Shown one piece after another: positions 22,126 to 34,020 of a stretch of 64,000 nt of DNA. How positions within the stretch are numbered: position 1 is the first letter of the stretch; each line of letters starts with the position of its first letter. Source of the DNA: Suillus spraguei (taxonomy: Eukaryota > Basidiomycota > Agaricomycetes > Boletales > Suillaceae). Position numbers and translations under genes: made by a program. The DNA lies in contig JABCPU010000083.1 in the NCBI GenBank assembly GCA_016800925.1, positions 62,001 through 126,000 on the forward strand, read 5' to 3'. Under the pieces are notes generated by a model. The model did not search any database and was not told the origin of the DNA. It saw only the letters and a program-made list of their open reading frames with translations.

Positions 22126-23331
22126 GCTGCTTTGTGGGATAAAATATTATACAGCTTGAAAAGAAAAAGAAAAAGCCTAACAATGGGGACCTTATTGCAC
22201 TACCGTTGCTTGCTGGCCATCAAGTTACTATGTTGTGCCCTTACCACGAATGCCTCAGGGGTAGTCACAAATTTGTAGACATACATGCCTATGTATCACA
22301 CAGTTGCATTGATGGACGTATAGATGCGGCCACATCTGGCAGAAATAAATTTTTGAAAAAAACACTATCATTACTACAATACCTCAGACTCACTGTTGGA
22401 GTCAGCCGCAGTTGCATAGCGCGGAATAAGTCGTCCGAAGCACAGACTCACCGGTTTGGATACATAGATATTAGCGAAAAACGTAGTGTATTAACTGTAC
22501 GAATATTTACACTAGGAATCAGTCCAATAATAATCTAAAGTCCCTTTCAAGTTCTAAGTCTCATAACCTGGTGAATCTATAGGGACTATTGATTCCATGG
22601 TAAATGGTGTTACTAAACACCAGCAATGACGGTCTTTTGAATGCATGACTCAGTAGTATCTGTGGTGAGGGCCCACTGAGGAAGTTAGCGACCATGTTGC
22701 ACTGGTACTTGTGTGGTGGGGGATTCCAGTGATGAATCTGATGGTAGACTTTGGAGGGGATTGGATAGCTGAAACAAATTGTGCTAAAAGTGAGTGAGGT
22801 TTAAATCAGGAGCAGTGTGCTGGAAGAAACGCGCCCCTCCATGATAAAATTGGAAGGAGTTTGAGATGCCAGAAGAGAACTTCGGCTACATCCGGTCACA
22901 AGCAGTCTCGGGAGTCGAACAACATGAAGAGGTGATACTGCAGTAAGGGATATCGATATCATAGCATGAGTTCGAAGGAGTGACATGATGATGTGCTGGA
23001 GTAGTTGCTCGACACAAAAAATTCATAAGGTCCTGTAGGATAGAAAGTGAGATTCAAGTATTAGGAAACACTAACTGTCGATTGAATACAATGGGATACA
23101 TTCCGGGAGCTGTGGAGACAATAGTCGGACGCATGTGTGTACTAAGGTGTTGCGAGAACGGCGGGTGTGACAACAGGGTATATTCTTGGAAGTGGAAACG
23201 AACAGCCTCCTGTCATAGGCGTCTATGGAAACAAGATGGCTTGATGCGTGCTCCGTACAACTTAGAAAAAGACACCCACAGCCCTCCAAAATCCACCTCA
23301 ACCGCGCCCGACGCCATCAATCTCTAGTAAA
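22126..23331. other. Intergenic region upstream of the first WD40-TPR-HET gene
   Basis: No gene recognised. The stretch 22880-23030 resembles 42960-43100, which suggests an old duplicated 5' flank of the WD40-TPR-HET family. Confidence 0.45.
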
Positions 23332-24285
23332 ATGTCAAAGCTCATTCCATTTACTACATCCCTACGAGAGTTCAAAGGTCACGGAGACTGCATAAGGGCA
23401 ATCGCAGTTTTCTCCGATAAAGGACGGGTGGTTACAGGCTCAGAGGATAAGACACTTCGTCTGTGGGACTTGAAGACAGGTGTTGTGTTGAAGAAGATGG
23501 AAGGACATCGCAGCACCGTATGGGCATTGGCTGTATCGCGAGATGGGCAACTGATAGCAAGCGGTGATGATAAAGGAGAGGTTATCGTCTGGCACGGAGA
23601 AACTGGAGAGTTACTCACCCAACTCATCATGTCCCATTCGAAGTCCTTTGGGATCTACTCATTGGATTTTTCTCCTGACGGGACAGTGCTGGCCACTGGT
23701 TCAAACGACACAATGACGAAGCTGTGGAATACCAACACCTGGGAGCTACAAGGAAGTCCAATAGGATGTGGTAATCGGGTCCGTTATGTTCGGCATTCGC
23801 CTTCTGGAGAACTTCTTGCCATCCTAAAATACAAGAATATCCAAATTTATAATTTGGGCACCAGGAAATGTGTCGCGTCCTTTGAGGGTCACATACGCGC
23901 ATCATACAACTCCTCACTTGCGTGGATGCCCAATTGCACACGGCTTCTCACAGGCGGAAATAATGCCGATCCTACCATACGCGAATGGGATACAGCAACC
24001 TGGCAGCAGGTCGGTCTTCCTTGGACCGGTCATACTGACAGTATCTGTGCTATCGCCGTTAATCCTGCGGGCACTCTCGTCGCCTCCGCATCTGATGACA
24101 ACCATGTCCGTCTCTGGTGCCTCTCAGATCGACAAACCATTGCCACCTTCAAGCACTCATCCCCGCTGAAATGTATCGCTTTCTCCGTGGATGGCAAATA
24201 CATCCTCAGTGGAGGTGGTGATAAGACGATCTCGGAGTGGGCGTTACCCAAGGGTATTCATCCAAAGGCACGTCTCGGTCCTTGA
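23332..24285 (+). CDS. WD40 module of WD40-TPR-HET gene, copy 1
   Basis: An intact frame from MSKLIPFTTSLREFKGHG, containing seven WD40 repeats, i.e. one propeller. Blades are recognisable from GSEDKTLRLWDLKTG, TGSNDTMTKLWNTNTW, IREWDTATWQQVG, HVRLWCLSDRQ and the final GGGDKTISEWALP. The frame stops at 24285, but a GT donor in GGCACGTCTC (after codons for HPKAH) and an AG acceptor at 24318-24319 would splice it in phase to the next exon (ILAITTARIACIDGD). The gene is thus probably a fused WD40-TPR-HET protein. The paralogue at 53447 has the same junction. The presumed role is a scaffold or sensing module in heterokaryon-incompatibility-type responses. Confidence 0.75.
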   Translation: MSKLIPFTTSLREFKGHGDCIRAIAVFSDKGRVVTGSEDKTLRLWDLKTGVVLKKMEGHRSTVWALAVSRDGQLIASGDDKGEVIVWHGETGELLTQLIMSHSKSFGIYSLDFSPDGTVLATGSNDTMTKLWNTNTWELQGSPIGCGNRVRYVRHSPSGELLAILKYKNIQIYNLGTRKCVASFEGHIRASYNSSLAWMPNCTRLLTGGNNADPTIREWDTATWQQVGLPWTGHTDSICAIAVNPAGTLVASASDDNHVRLWCLSDRQTIATFKHSSPLKCIAFSVDGKYILSGGGDKTISEWALPKGIHPKARLGP

Positions 24286-24319
24286 TTCATATACCATAAG
24301 TGGAGCATTTTTCATGCAG

Positions 24320-27300
24320 ATCCTGGCCATCACGACAGCTCGCATTGCGTGCATAGATGGTGACCTATCTACTGCTGAAGGACTACTCACGCGTGATATT
24401 AACATCGATGCGAATAACCATACTTCCTACGTTTATCGCTCATTTGTTATGGCGCGCAAACAAGACTGGGGTTATGCCCTTCAGGATGCAATTAACGTGA
24501 GATTCACTGATTCGTCATCACCCCCTAAGAAAGGCTAACTCGATGGGACACAGTCCGTTAGCATTAAGCCCTCATTGACAGGCTATATCTCCAAGGGCAT
24601 CGCCCTCTGTGGAAAAGGCCACATCCGGGACGCAAGGACAGCATTTGATGTTGCATCTATGTACACAAATCAAGACCCACAAAGCATTCATTTTCTGCTT
24701 TTGATCAAGGTATGTTACAGTTGCCTCGCATACTATCCGCTTCATTCCAGGTTTTAGGCCATTGCTCTGTTCGGTGCAGATCAGCATGACGAGGCAAACC
24801 TACTCCTCAAAGAGCTCGCTGCAAGTTGTCTGAATGCTGATATTCGGGCATGTCGTGTCGTGCAAGTAAGTATCATGCAGCCATACTGGGTCATCAACAC
24901 TAACCTTCGCAACTCGCACATTAGGCGTATCTTCGCGTTCAACTCGGAATCAAAGCCTTGGATGACGCACGTCATGACGAAGCTGTTGACCATTTCACTG
25001 CCGCTCTCAACACCAGTGATCCATCATCGAAGTTGGACATTCATGAGATGTATGAGGATTTGGTGGTGGTATGTTAATGCATATCCAAAATCCTTTTCAT
25101 AACCGAGTCCCTTGTCCAGCTCTTCGGCTGGGACCTTAAATCGTTGTGGCTCGCTGCACACCAAAAACGGTGCCAGGCCTTCCTTTCCGCACGCAAAGTC
25201 AATGAAGCCCTCGAATCATTCAAATATATGCTCGACAATATCGACGAAACAACGAAGGCCAGCTGCCTCGACTGGTCTACTGGCAAGTCTTCAGTAATCT
25301 CGCCGAGGCTATAATCCTCAACTGCATTTCGCTCAGATTTCAAGAGAGAATGCAGCGCACTCTGTACTGTCAACGGAGATACTGCTCTCCTTGCGAGCGA
25401 CTATGACAGGGCTATTGACCTATAGAGGGCGATCGACCTGGATTATACATCCGACGTAATCTTTGCAAATCGCAGCAAGGCAAAGTTGGGGAAACTGCTA
25501 TGGAAGGATACGCTTCTCGACGCGCAGAAGGTGCGATGGCGTCTATTTTTGTAGCCCATATTAACTTTGGTGATGCATAGGTCACCGAACTCAATGCTTC
25601 GTCTCACGTTGGATACCAGTTGGCACACGCAGCGCTGTGTGGCGCACAACGTTACGATGAAGCCATTGATGCCTTCACAATCATGTTGTCCAAGTTGGAC
25701 GATGCCCCCGAAACGCAGATACGAGGTGAGCCTTGGAACTCTCTTGCATCGTCCCGAAATCCCTACTTGGTTCTGCAGATCTGCGTCAGCAATATGTCTC
25801 TCCATCCGAAGTAGGAGACACTATTCAAAGAGCTATTTGGAATGAACTCGAATATGAATATGCCCCCCTTCGTCTGCTCAATACCTCTGCAGGTCTTTTG
25901 TGCGATAGAACGGCACAAATAAAGGCTTTTAAAACGAGTCCAGAGTACATTGAGCTAATATCATTTCCAACAAAGGATTCGAACCTCCGAACGGAGCGCA
26001 TCAATGACGTAGTGGCGATTTACTTCCGCTGCGTCCTGCTATCACACAGGTGGAAAGAGACGGAGGCGCTGTTGCACGACATCCAGGACAAAGTTGTGTA
26101 CGAGTTGAGTGGATTTGGGGCATTGCGAAACTGCAGTCATTCTGCAAAATCGTCCGTGATACTGGGTATCGCTGGGCATGGATGGATACTTGCTGCATCG
26201 ACAAGAAGAGCAACACTGAGCTTCAAGAATCGGTCAACTCCATGTTTGTCTGGTATCGCCACTCAGCACTTACCATCGTCTACCTATACAACGTCCTTCC
26301 TTCATCCCTGTCCGGTGCACTGGCGAAGAGTGTTTGGAACAAGCGAGGATGGACCTTTCAAGAATTCGTTGCTCCAAAAACCTTAATATTTTATCAGAAG
26401 GATTGGTCGTTATATCTTGGTGATCGCTCTCCCAACCACAAATTGTCCCCTACGATCATGAAGGAGTTGAAGGATGTAACGGGTATAGATGCACAGGCCG
26501 TGATCGCCTTCCATCCAGGGATGAGCGACGCCCGACAGAGACTTCAATGGGCATCATCACGCACCACGACGTTGCAAGAAGACATCGCGTACTCGTTATT
26601 TGGTATTTTCGGTGTACACCTACCTGTAATCTACGGTGAGAGGAAGCAGAATGCGCTCGGGCGGCTCCTGCAGGAGATCGTTGCTCGGTCAGGTAACATC
26701 ACTGTCCTCGACTGGATCGGACAGCCGTCCGAGTTCAATAGCTGTCTTCCAGCCTATATCGCCTCTTATATCACTCCTCCACGCATCTTTCCATCTTTGT
26801 CTGAAGATGAGATTCAGTCAACTATTTTTGCTGCAAAAAAATCCTATGGCTTTGGATTCGGCTTCGAAACTTTACGATCGGCTCGATAACACGAGCGCTG
26901 CTCGTTTCGCGAATTGCAGACTGCATCTGCCCTGCATCACCTTCCGTATCACAAACATCAGTCTGAGCTATGGTCCATCTCGGGAAACGCATTTTACGTA
27001 TGAAGTCAAGGCAGACGGGCTGCATGATCTCCTTATCACAACCAAAGAGCCGATCGTTCAGTTCTCACGGACAAGGCTCACTCGGCAAACCTTCGTGCTT
27101 GTCCGTCCCTGGGATCGGTCACTCCTCGAACTACCCGAATTTGCAGATTTTCCCGATGTTGCGGAGAGCGAGGGGGATTACTGGACACCGCCTTCTTCTC
27201 CGTCAGACGACTCACCTAGCCGTTCTCTTCTAAAACAGAAGGTGATTGATCTAGAATTGCGAGCATTGCGATTGCTCGTTCGCTTTGGGCAGCCTTTCAG

Positions 27301-27436
27301 CGCATTTTTGCTAGAGCGGCAGCGCGGAGGAGAATACAAGAGGGTCGCGTCGGATCATGATATCATTGCACAGGTCGTCAAAGACATTACTTCCGTTCCA
27401 GACTTGATGGACCTCAGGACGATAGAAATACTGTAG
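24320..27436 (+). pseudogene. TPR and HET-domain part of WD40-TPR-HET gene, copy 1
   Basis: Exons separated by short introns encode TPR-like helices (LLTRDINIDANNHTSYVYRS, ALQDAIN, SISPSLTGYISKGIALCGKG), then a HET domain: LSHRWKETEALLHDIQDKVV, then AWMDTCCIDKKSNTELQES, VWYRHSALTIVYL, KRGWTFQEFVAPK and LQEDIAYSLFGIFGVHLPVI. A C-terminal region follows (RFANCRLHLPCITF, then TRQTFVLVRPWD). HET domains mediate incompatibility-type cell death in fungi. Three breaks are visible: TAG at 25423-25425, where copy 2 has a Tyr codon; a one-base loss near 26112 in a short G run; and another near the A run 26835-26841. Either the gene is dead or some breaks are sequence errors. Confidence 0.75.
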
Positions 27437-27655
27437 CTGTATGTTTTCTCCCGAAGATTAAGGATCTGACCAGTTTTGATTGGTATTTATAGGTTTTCAC
27501 CAGTAGTGTGATTCTAGGCTCAAATGAAGCTTGTCCCCTTCACAATTGAATGGCGCAGGGAGATTATCCCACTAGTAGACACGTGTTAGTGTTTGGAATT
27601 TGCACTGGGGCCTTCGGATAACGAGAATACGAAAGGTACATTTTTTGATCACAGA

Positions 27656-28070
27656 GCTGCTGACTACTCCCGCCACGTACAAGGTCCTCGATAATGATGA
27701 TTTCCACTTCCGTAGACTTGAGGAACCCCAGCAGTATCGCACAGACATATACAAATATATTGCTGCACTAATTGCGCCCTTGAGGTTCTCGCAGGAATAC
27801 ACTCTCGCCTCTATATTTTCCCTTCCACCCGAGATTCTTGTGACTATCTTTGCGATCGTAGAAGGAAATTTCAATATTTATCTGACGGGAATACTACGTC
27901 GTGGCGCCATGTCGGACGTTTATTAACTGTCTCTCTCTGCACCTCGGCTAGCCGTCACCAATACTTAAGGTCGGAGAAACCTGCTTTGGTTGTCATATAC
28001 CGTGCACAGGTCGCGCTAAAATATCGCGCAGTAAGACTTCTTTCGCAGTTGCCTCGAATCAAATTCTTCA
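27656..28070 (+). pseudogene. F-box protein remnant
   Basis: The segment encodes SLPPEILVTIFAIVEG at about 27815-27862, which matches the start of the fungal F-box (LPPEIL..IF). An in-frame stop follows soon after (27925). Another frame continues with a plausible degraded F-box tail. A Leu-rich stretch at 28329-28526 (FANLLEFESIHLHQL) may be a remnant of the usual LRR-like C-terminus. Weakly supported and certainly not intact. Confidence 0.42.
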
Positions 28071-28530
28071 AGGTGTGCTCCTCTGGAGCTATCATCTGAG
28101 AAGTTCCGCCAGGCCGGCCCGCATCAGACACAAGGATGCAGGGAGTGAAATTTGAAAGCCCATAAAACTTTTCTGATGCCATTGTACAAGGACCCTGAGG
28201 GATCTTTCCCTCTCATTCGATTCCTGCGTGCTACGATGTCCAAATCAGCACGTCTTTCACTCAAATTTCAAAACCGAGTATTCGTGGAACATTCGTAACG
28301 CTACCATATATCAATCACCCTTGATCTTTTGGAGATTTTCTGGCGCGCAGAGTTCGCCAACCTTCTAGAGTTCGAAAGTATCCATCTGCACCAATTACAG
28401 GGCGCCGCTTTATCTTTGACTGTAGATGGGTCTATAGCCTACCCCTTACTCTACGCTCTGGAATTCGAGGATATCGATATCGGATGCGAGCGAAAGGTAA
28501 TGTTGGTATACACAAACTCGGACTGAGGGA

Positions 28531-29310
28531 CTGCAGGAATGTAATGGAAGTAGCTCCTGGCGGCTATGCTGCATCATGCGCATTACATAATATTTTTTCG
28601 GGGAACGAAAATGCCATCTCAGATAGTTGGCGTGAAATTTTAATTTCTAGTGCTCTCGTGCTTGCCTAACACGACGACGACATATTCAATGTTCATTTCA
28701 TGTTTATTATCATAATCCTGTGCTAGTTAAACTCTCATCTTTCGATGGCTGAATGGCACCTCGGAACAGACACGAACCTCGCGGCTACTTTAATTGTGGC
28801 CAGGGCCTCTCAAACAATCACTCGCATTTCTAATACTCAACATCACCGGAATGTCAGATCATTGTGAAAGGCACCGGAAAATGATGCTCCACAGCCTGCA
28901 ACTGGCTGTAATTTCTGAGCATGGAAAGAGGATCCAGTTGCAACCTCTACATAGGTCCGATCCAGCCATTATAACCTAGAAAGTCGGTGCATCATGTATT
29001 TCCTTTCCCTTGAGCTCTGATATCCTGTACAGTCGGACACGACCGGTCTTAGGATGGATTTAGCACCCCATCCTGAACAACAAGTCAATTTACCGTAGTT
29101 TAGGTGTGCGGAGAACTCGCCGGCGCAAATGTTTAACACCAAGTCACAGATCTTGACAACAGGGCCGAGTTCCTGAGGAGGCTTAAGCAGTGTGCCCTCC
29201 CGCATCGTGCAATTTTCATCCTCATCGTTGTAGTCGAAACTGTCGAGTCAAAAAAATTGCAATTCACGAATTCCGAACGTGTGCCTTCAAGTTTCTGACT
29301 ACGGACCACA
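28531..29310. other. Intergenic, no feature recognised
   Basis: Short open frames on both strands without recognisable domains or repeats. Confidence 0.4.
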
Positions 29311-29862
29311 ATGCACGAACTACTTCATGGTTCCTTCGAAGGATTCTCTTCCTCATCAAGAAATGAAATCGACCCGGCCAACTTTTGTGATCCGGATTCC
29401 TTTTTCCAATCAGAATCCCACTCTACTTTTCTCTCCGCTAAAGTATATTCGATGACATTACACCTACGTCGCGCTTGCTGTGCTGGTGCTCACATTCTGG
29501 CTGTTTGCTCATGTCCTGTTGGCTTGACATCTCTAGCTGGCTATGGCTCGATAAATATTGCATTCACGAATCCCAAATTCAAAACTTAGGAGGTCGTGCG
29601 CCGTCATGCTCCAGAATGTGATGTAACCTCTGGTGGGCTTAGCGTGCCGGAGATCTCGGTCGCGTGGTGTTAGAGTGAGATAGAGGCTTGGGAAGATATG
29701 CGAAGTCTCTTTGGGGGAAGAGACGGAGATGAAACTATTGGATTTGCGGGGGACCTACGCTAGACACCCTAGGCATTGGCGTCTGTCTTTACTGTTCGAC
29801 AGGCCATTTTCTTCGAGTGCAGTACAGGCAAGGTCAAGGATCATTGCGGATACAGTTTCCCA
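29311..29862 (+). pseudogene. Third, decayed SUR2-like copy, truncated by the KDZ element
   Basis: DNA similarity to both intact SUR2-like genes is clear in order: the start region (ATGCACGAACTAC), a central match to TTGATATATCTGGCTGGAAATGG (here CTTGACATCTCTAGCTGGCTATGG), a TAGAGTGAGATAGAGGCTTGG block matching CAGAGTGATATGGAGGCCTTTGG, and a final GATCATTGCGGATACAG match to exon 2. Many indels and stops are present. The segment encoding the first two histidine boxes is missing, and the copy stops where the KDZ inverted repeat begins at 29863. The rest of exon 2 and exon 3 does not reappear on the other side of the KDZ element. It cannot encode an enzyme. Confidence 0.82.
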
Positions 29863-30162
29863 CACCTGTGACTCCCACGTATTGCGTCTAATTAGACGTG
29901 ATAATAGATAGGGCTAGCACGTCTAAAATGACACAGTTCCAGCGTTTGCAAGCCTCCTTCAATAAATCTTGGATAAAGAGTGACTTATAATAACAGCAGC
30001 TCTAGGTGGGACGTCGGCGTTAACGTTCCTGGCTCCGGCTATCATGCGCCCGTCATGTCGTTCCTGGCTTCGGCTATCATGCGCCCGCCGTGTGAACCTT
30101 CGTGCCCGCCGTCGTACACGATGAGCTCCTTAAATCATGCATATCAGAGGCACATTTTTACA
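29863..30162 (+). repeat. Left terminal inverted repeat of KDZ element (300 bp)
   Basis: Inverted match to 38872-39171 with about three mismatches. It contains an internal near-duplicate of about 35 bp (CCTGGCTCCGGCTATCATGC, then CCTGGCTTCGGCTATCATGC). Confidence 0.93.
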
Positions 30163-30253
30163 CATTGGTGGCGCATTTTGACACAGTGAAAGCTACTAAT
30201 AATTCAAGTATGTACAGATCCTCAGAATATACATAAAAAAGCAGCAGGGTGTA

Positions 30254-32085
30254 CTACTCGCCCTCGTCCTCTTCCTCATCAGATGACTCGATGAACTCCG
30301 CACTTTTAGGGGCCTCACGATGCTGGGCACTACTGTTCTTTTTCACCTTCTTTGACGGCCTTCTGTTCTCTTTGTGTGCCTGTCCTGTGGTAGGTGGAGC
30401 CTTGCGCTTGCGAGCGACTCCAGCATCGGAGCGCTTCTTGCGTGGCTGCCGGACAACTTGCCCTGCCGAACGGCACGCATCAAGTTCAGCAGTGTGAAGC
30501 TTGACTTCCGCTGGAGTGAGGGCAGCCCAGTAACATGTTTGGGCCTTGAGCGCATCACAGAGCTTGCGAATTTCACCGACTGTCCCGATGTTTGAAGGAC
30601 TGATAAATTTGACACCCTGGGGCCATCCTACTAGCTTGACCGCATAAGTTTCAATGATTGCCGTATTGTAGTTATTGTAATTCATCGTGATGTCTTTCTT
30701 GCCAGTCACTGCAACTGTAAAGATGTCAGACAGCACTCATGCACACTACTGTCACATACCCAGCCCTCGGACAATCAATTTTCGAGCTTGCTTTCGGACT
30801 GTTTCCAAAGAGTCACGTTCGTTAAGATCTCGAAGATACTTGATAAGAACAAAATAAAATAATAATGAGGAGCCAGACGACTGACTTTGATTCTGCGTGC
30901 ATGCCCATTGCTCATATTGACGGAGAACATCGGCCATTGGAGAGTCATAGACGTCCTCCCAGAAATCTTCGGAATTATCAGTACCATGCATCGTGCTTTG
31001 AATCGTGTCATTGATGTGGCCCGAACAACGTATACAGTTGCATAGGTGCCTGTGCGAACACGCAAATCGTCGAGCTTTGAAGTGAAAATGAGTCCAGTAG
31101 AATACAGGTGATGAACGAAAAGCTCACCTCCTTGATGACCCTCTCTGTTGTGACCAAAACATCTCGCGCAGCAGCTATATTGTTGGCTCGCACACTACTT
31201 ACCTTTTGTTCGCGGTGCTCCCTAAGAGCACTCACATAAGTGGTCTTCTCATCCCTCGTCAAATTCTTCATCTGGGGTCCTCGGCGACCATTTCGCGCAG
31301 CTCACCCAATGTATACCGAGAGCCGATAGGTTGATCTTATTGTAACAGAACATGAGTATGTAAGAGTAAGGAAAGGGATTTAGCATACCACTGTTCATCT
31401 CCTTGGCTTTGGCGTGAATGAGGGCATTAGTCAGGTGGATCTTACGCGCTGTGTGATACTTGGTCTGACTACCAATCATGTCATTGACATATTTTGGAGT
31501 CACATTGTGAGCGCGCGAGAGCAATTCGACTGCGTGTTTCTGTTCTTGTAGGTGTTTGACGACAGCATCATGTAAACGCTTCGTCATTTCTGTCTTCAGG
31601 CCCTTCTTGATTTTCCGGGAGGCCTTCTGTGCATCTGACAGCCGAGTTGGTGGGGTCCGGCAATGGATCACGGGACGGGTTGGGTTTCGCACCGCCCAGG
31701 TGGACAAATTGGCATCACGGAGGGGCTCTGACAGCGACTCACTGTCAGCAGGCGATGGTGCGCGAGAGGCAGGTGTGAGATCGTGTGCGTCGGGTGAAAA
31801 TTCAGCAATGAAAGTAGGGTGTGGAAGGACCGGTTCACCATTGACAGCTGCTAACTCGTCACTCGTCAGCGGCATCATGTATAATGATGGGTCGTCCAAG
31901 TCGATATCATCCCAAGGTTGGAGTGTATTGCTCAATCCTGTTTTTGAAGGTCAATAAGAGTGGGAGACACATTTATACAACGCACCTTCATTTTCATTGA
32001 GCATCCCCATGAAATATTCAGGTCCTCCGCTGGCGATGAAATTCCCATTGGGGTCGAAGTCATTTTCAGGGAAAGTGAAGCTCAT
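30254..32085 (-). pseudogene. KDZ-associated accessory protein, frameshifted
   Basis: Minus-strand gene starting at the ATG at 32085 (MSFTFPENDFDPNGNF). Exon 1 (32085-31986) and exon 2 (from 31937) join in phase. Later exons encode a helical, charged segment (KGLKTEMTKRLHDAVVKHLQ), then VRANNIAAARDVLVTTERVI, then YEQWACTQNQ, and a well-conserved last exon (TMNYNNYNTAIIETYAVKLV, then FISPSNIGTVGEIRKLCDAL) ending in a basic, Ser-rich tail with an acidic end. I recognise this as a protein type widespread in Agaricomycetes, often near KDZ transposases; its function is unknown. One-base losses near 31262 and 31016 break the frame. Being inside the inverted repeats, it is probably cargo or a transposition accessory protein. 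Confidence 0.66.
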
Positions 32086-32339
32086 AGTTGTCTGTGCGAG
32101 TAGGAAGGAGTGTCGTTGCGGGGACACGATTAGAAAAAAAAGTGCTTGCCTTGGGAGCCTGAGAATCACGCCAATGGATCAGGGCGGCATAGACAGAATG
32201 GCATTAATACCAATCATTAAACCCTATAAAAAACGGCATCAATACCAAGCATCAGAGTCATAACAACTTACAATACTTCTCAGGTTGCCAATTGGAGGAA
32301 GTTCCGCATATAACATTGATTGGGGGTGATCATATACAT

Positions 32340-32850
32340 CTCTGCTGGGATGACCTCAGCGCAATGCTTTGATCCAACTTGAATACCGATGATGTTCGGA
32401 TAGGTTAGTTGTTGGGATAACCTGGTGGCGATCCTTAGATCCTACTTGAATACCGATGATATTCGGTTAGGTTAGTCGGTTAGGTTAGTTGCTGGGATGT
32501 CCTTACTTTAATATCCTACTTGAATACCGATGATATTCGGTTAGGTTAGTCGGTTAGGTTAGTTGCTGGGATGTCCTTACTTTAATACGACTTGAATACC
32601 GATGATGTTTGGTTAGGTTGGTTGCTGGGATGACCTCGTCGCCAATCCAACTTGAATACCGATGATGTTCGGATAAGTTGGTTGCTGGGATGACCTTGTC
32701 GCAAATCCGACTTGAATACCGATGATATTCGGGTAGGTGGATTACTGGGATGACCTCAACTTGAATACCGATGATATTCGGATAGGCTGGGATAATCTTG
32801 TTGCAAATCCAGCTTGAATACTGATGATGTTTGGATAGGTCAGTTGGTGA
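32340..32850. repeat. Minisatellite, about 60 bp unit, eight copies
   Basis: Eight occurrences of ACTTGAATACCGATGAT with a linked TTCGG(A/T)TAGGTTAGTTG and GCTGGGATGACCT. Two adjacent units near 32450-32590 are almost identical (70 bp). The flanks 32164-32340 and 32850-33359 show no gene. Confidence 0.88.
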
Positions 32851-33359
32851 TTGAGCGCTGACAGTAACCTTTTACTAATTCGCATTCTATAAAATGTATG
32901 AGGGGGAATCCCCATTGACATGATAGACAGTCAAACTTGGAAAATCTCACGACCCATTTCCCCCCTCAGATCTATGGTAAGTCTCGATTTTTGGACTCAT
33001 GGTGTACAGTGTTTTAAATTCATTCTAAGGCTCATCGGCAGAGTTCTCCTGTTACTTTGAACAGGCAGCGCATGGCTACCAAGCGGTGGCTTGCAAAACC
33101 AGGGTAAGTTTTTTCTTTCTTTTTAATTCAAGTCGAGATTGTACTTTCAGAGTTTGAGACACGCAAAACGCAAAGGCACGCGCTCGGATGGCGAGGTCAG
33201 TCCCACTCTCACTCTTGGGTCGAAAAATTGTACTTAAAATACAATTTTTAAGTAGGCGGGCCAGGTAAAATCATTTCTGTTTTACTGCCATCTCTTGTTC
33301 TTCCTGACTGCACCCATAGTAAAAAAAACACACAACACATCCCTTTGGTCAATCCACCC

Positions 33360-33797
33360 ATGCTTGACGGACTCGATGGTCGTGACATCACTCCAGAGGT
33401 CGATGATGGATCTCTACTCACCATGGATAATGTCATCCCTTGTTCCTGCGACTCGCCAACCCTGCAAAATATTGAGAACATGGCCAATTGCTGGCAAAAG
33501 GGATGGATTCGGGAGCGGGAGTCTGAAAATAAGTGGGATCATGCATATGAGAAACTGCTCAAAGGTGCGCAAGAAAAGGGGCGACGAGAGACCATTATTT
33601 TTCTTAATGAGTGTAGTGCGCACGCTTCCGAGGGGAGGGAACTTTTGGAAAGTATCCAAGACGTTGTGCACACCAATTGTCCACATTGCAGGGAGCGTCT
33701 CAAGTACGATATCATTATACTTCATGATCTGCTTGTCTGTATTGTTTCAGAGGTCAAATTTTTCGAGGTGAAAGTAGCTAACAGTAAAACTACGTAG
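33360..33797 (+). CDS. Small hypothetical protein inside the KDZ element
   Basis: 145 aa from the ATG at 33360 (MLDGLDGRDITPEVDDG). It has an acidic N-terminus, an amphipathic central helix (WIRERESENKWDHAYEKLL) and two cysteine pairs, CSC near residue 28 and CPHC near 110, but no family I recognise. Upstream, 33080-33350 has splice-like sequence, so it may have earlier exons. It lies between the accessory gene and the viroplasmin-like gene and may be cargo. Confidence 0.4.
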   Translation: MLDGLDGRDITPEVDDGSLLTMDNVIPCSCDSPTLQNIENMANCWQKGWIRERESENKWDHAYEKLLKGAQEKGRRETIIFLNECSAHASEGRELLESIQDVVHTNCPHCRERLKYDIIILHDLLVCIVSEVKFFEVKVANSKTT

Positions 33798-33829
33798 TTT
33801 GTGACTGTATAGGATGTTGAACAATGTCA

Positions 33830-34020
33830 TATTGAAATGATGGTGACCGAATTGATGGCGAACATATAGCGAATTGACAAAATTGATGGCGCATGTATGG
33901 CGAACTGATGGCGAACACATATCAAACACATATTGAACTAATGTCGAACACATAGCGAACACATAGCGAATAGATAGCGAATAGATAGCGAACACATATC
34001 GAATCGATAGTGAACACATG
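33830..34020. repeat. Short tandem repeat, CGAACACATAG-type
   Basis: Irregular repetition of GCGAACACATA, GCGAATAGATA and related 11 bp units. No gene is visible from 34020 to 34434. Confidence 0.75.

Noticed and set aside
22206..22538. 110-codon frame downstream of the gypsy element
   Set aside because: No recognisable domain and no splice partners; composition looks like non-coding DNA.
32340..32850. CRISPR-like regular repeats
   Set aside because: Units vary, spacers are not unique, and the host is a fungus; it is a minisatellite.
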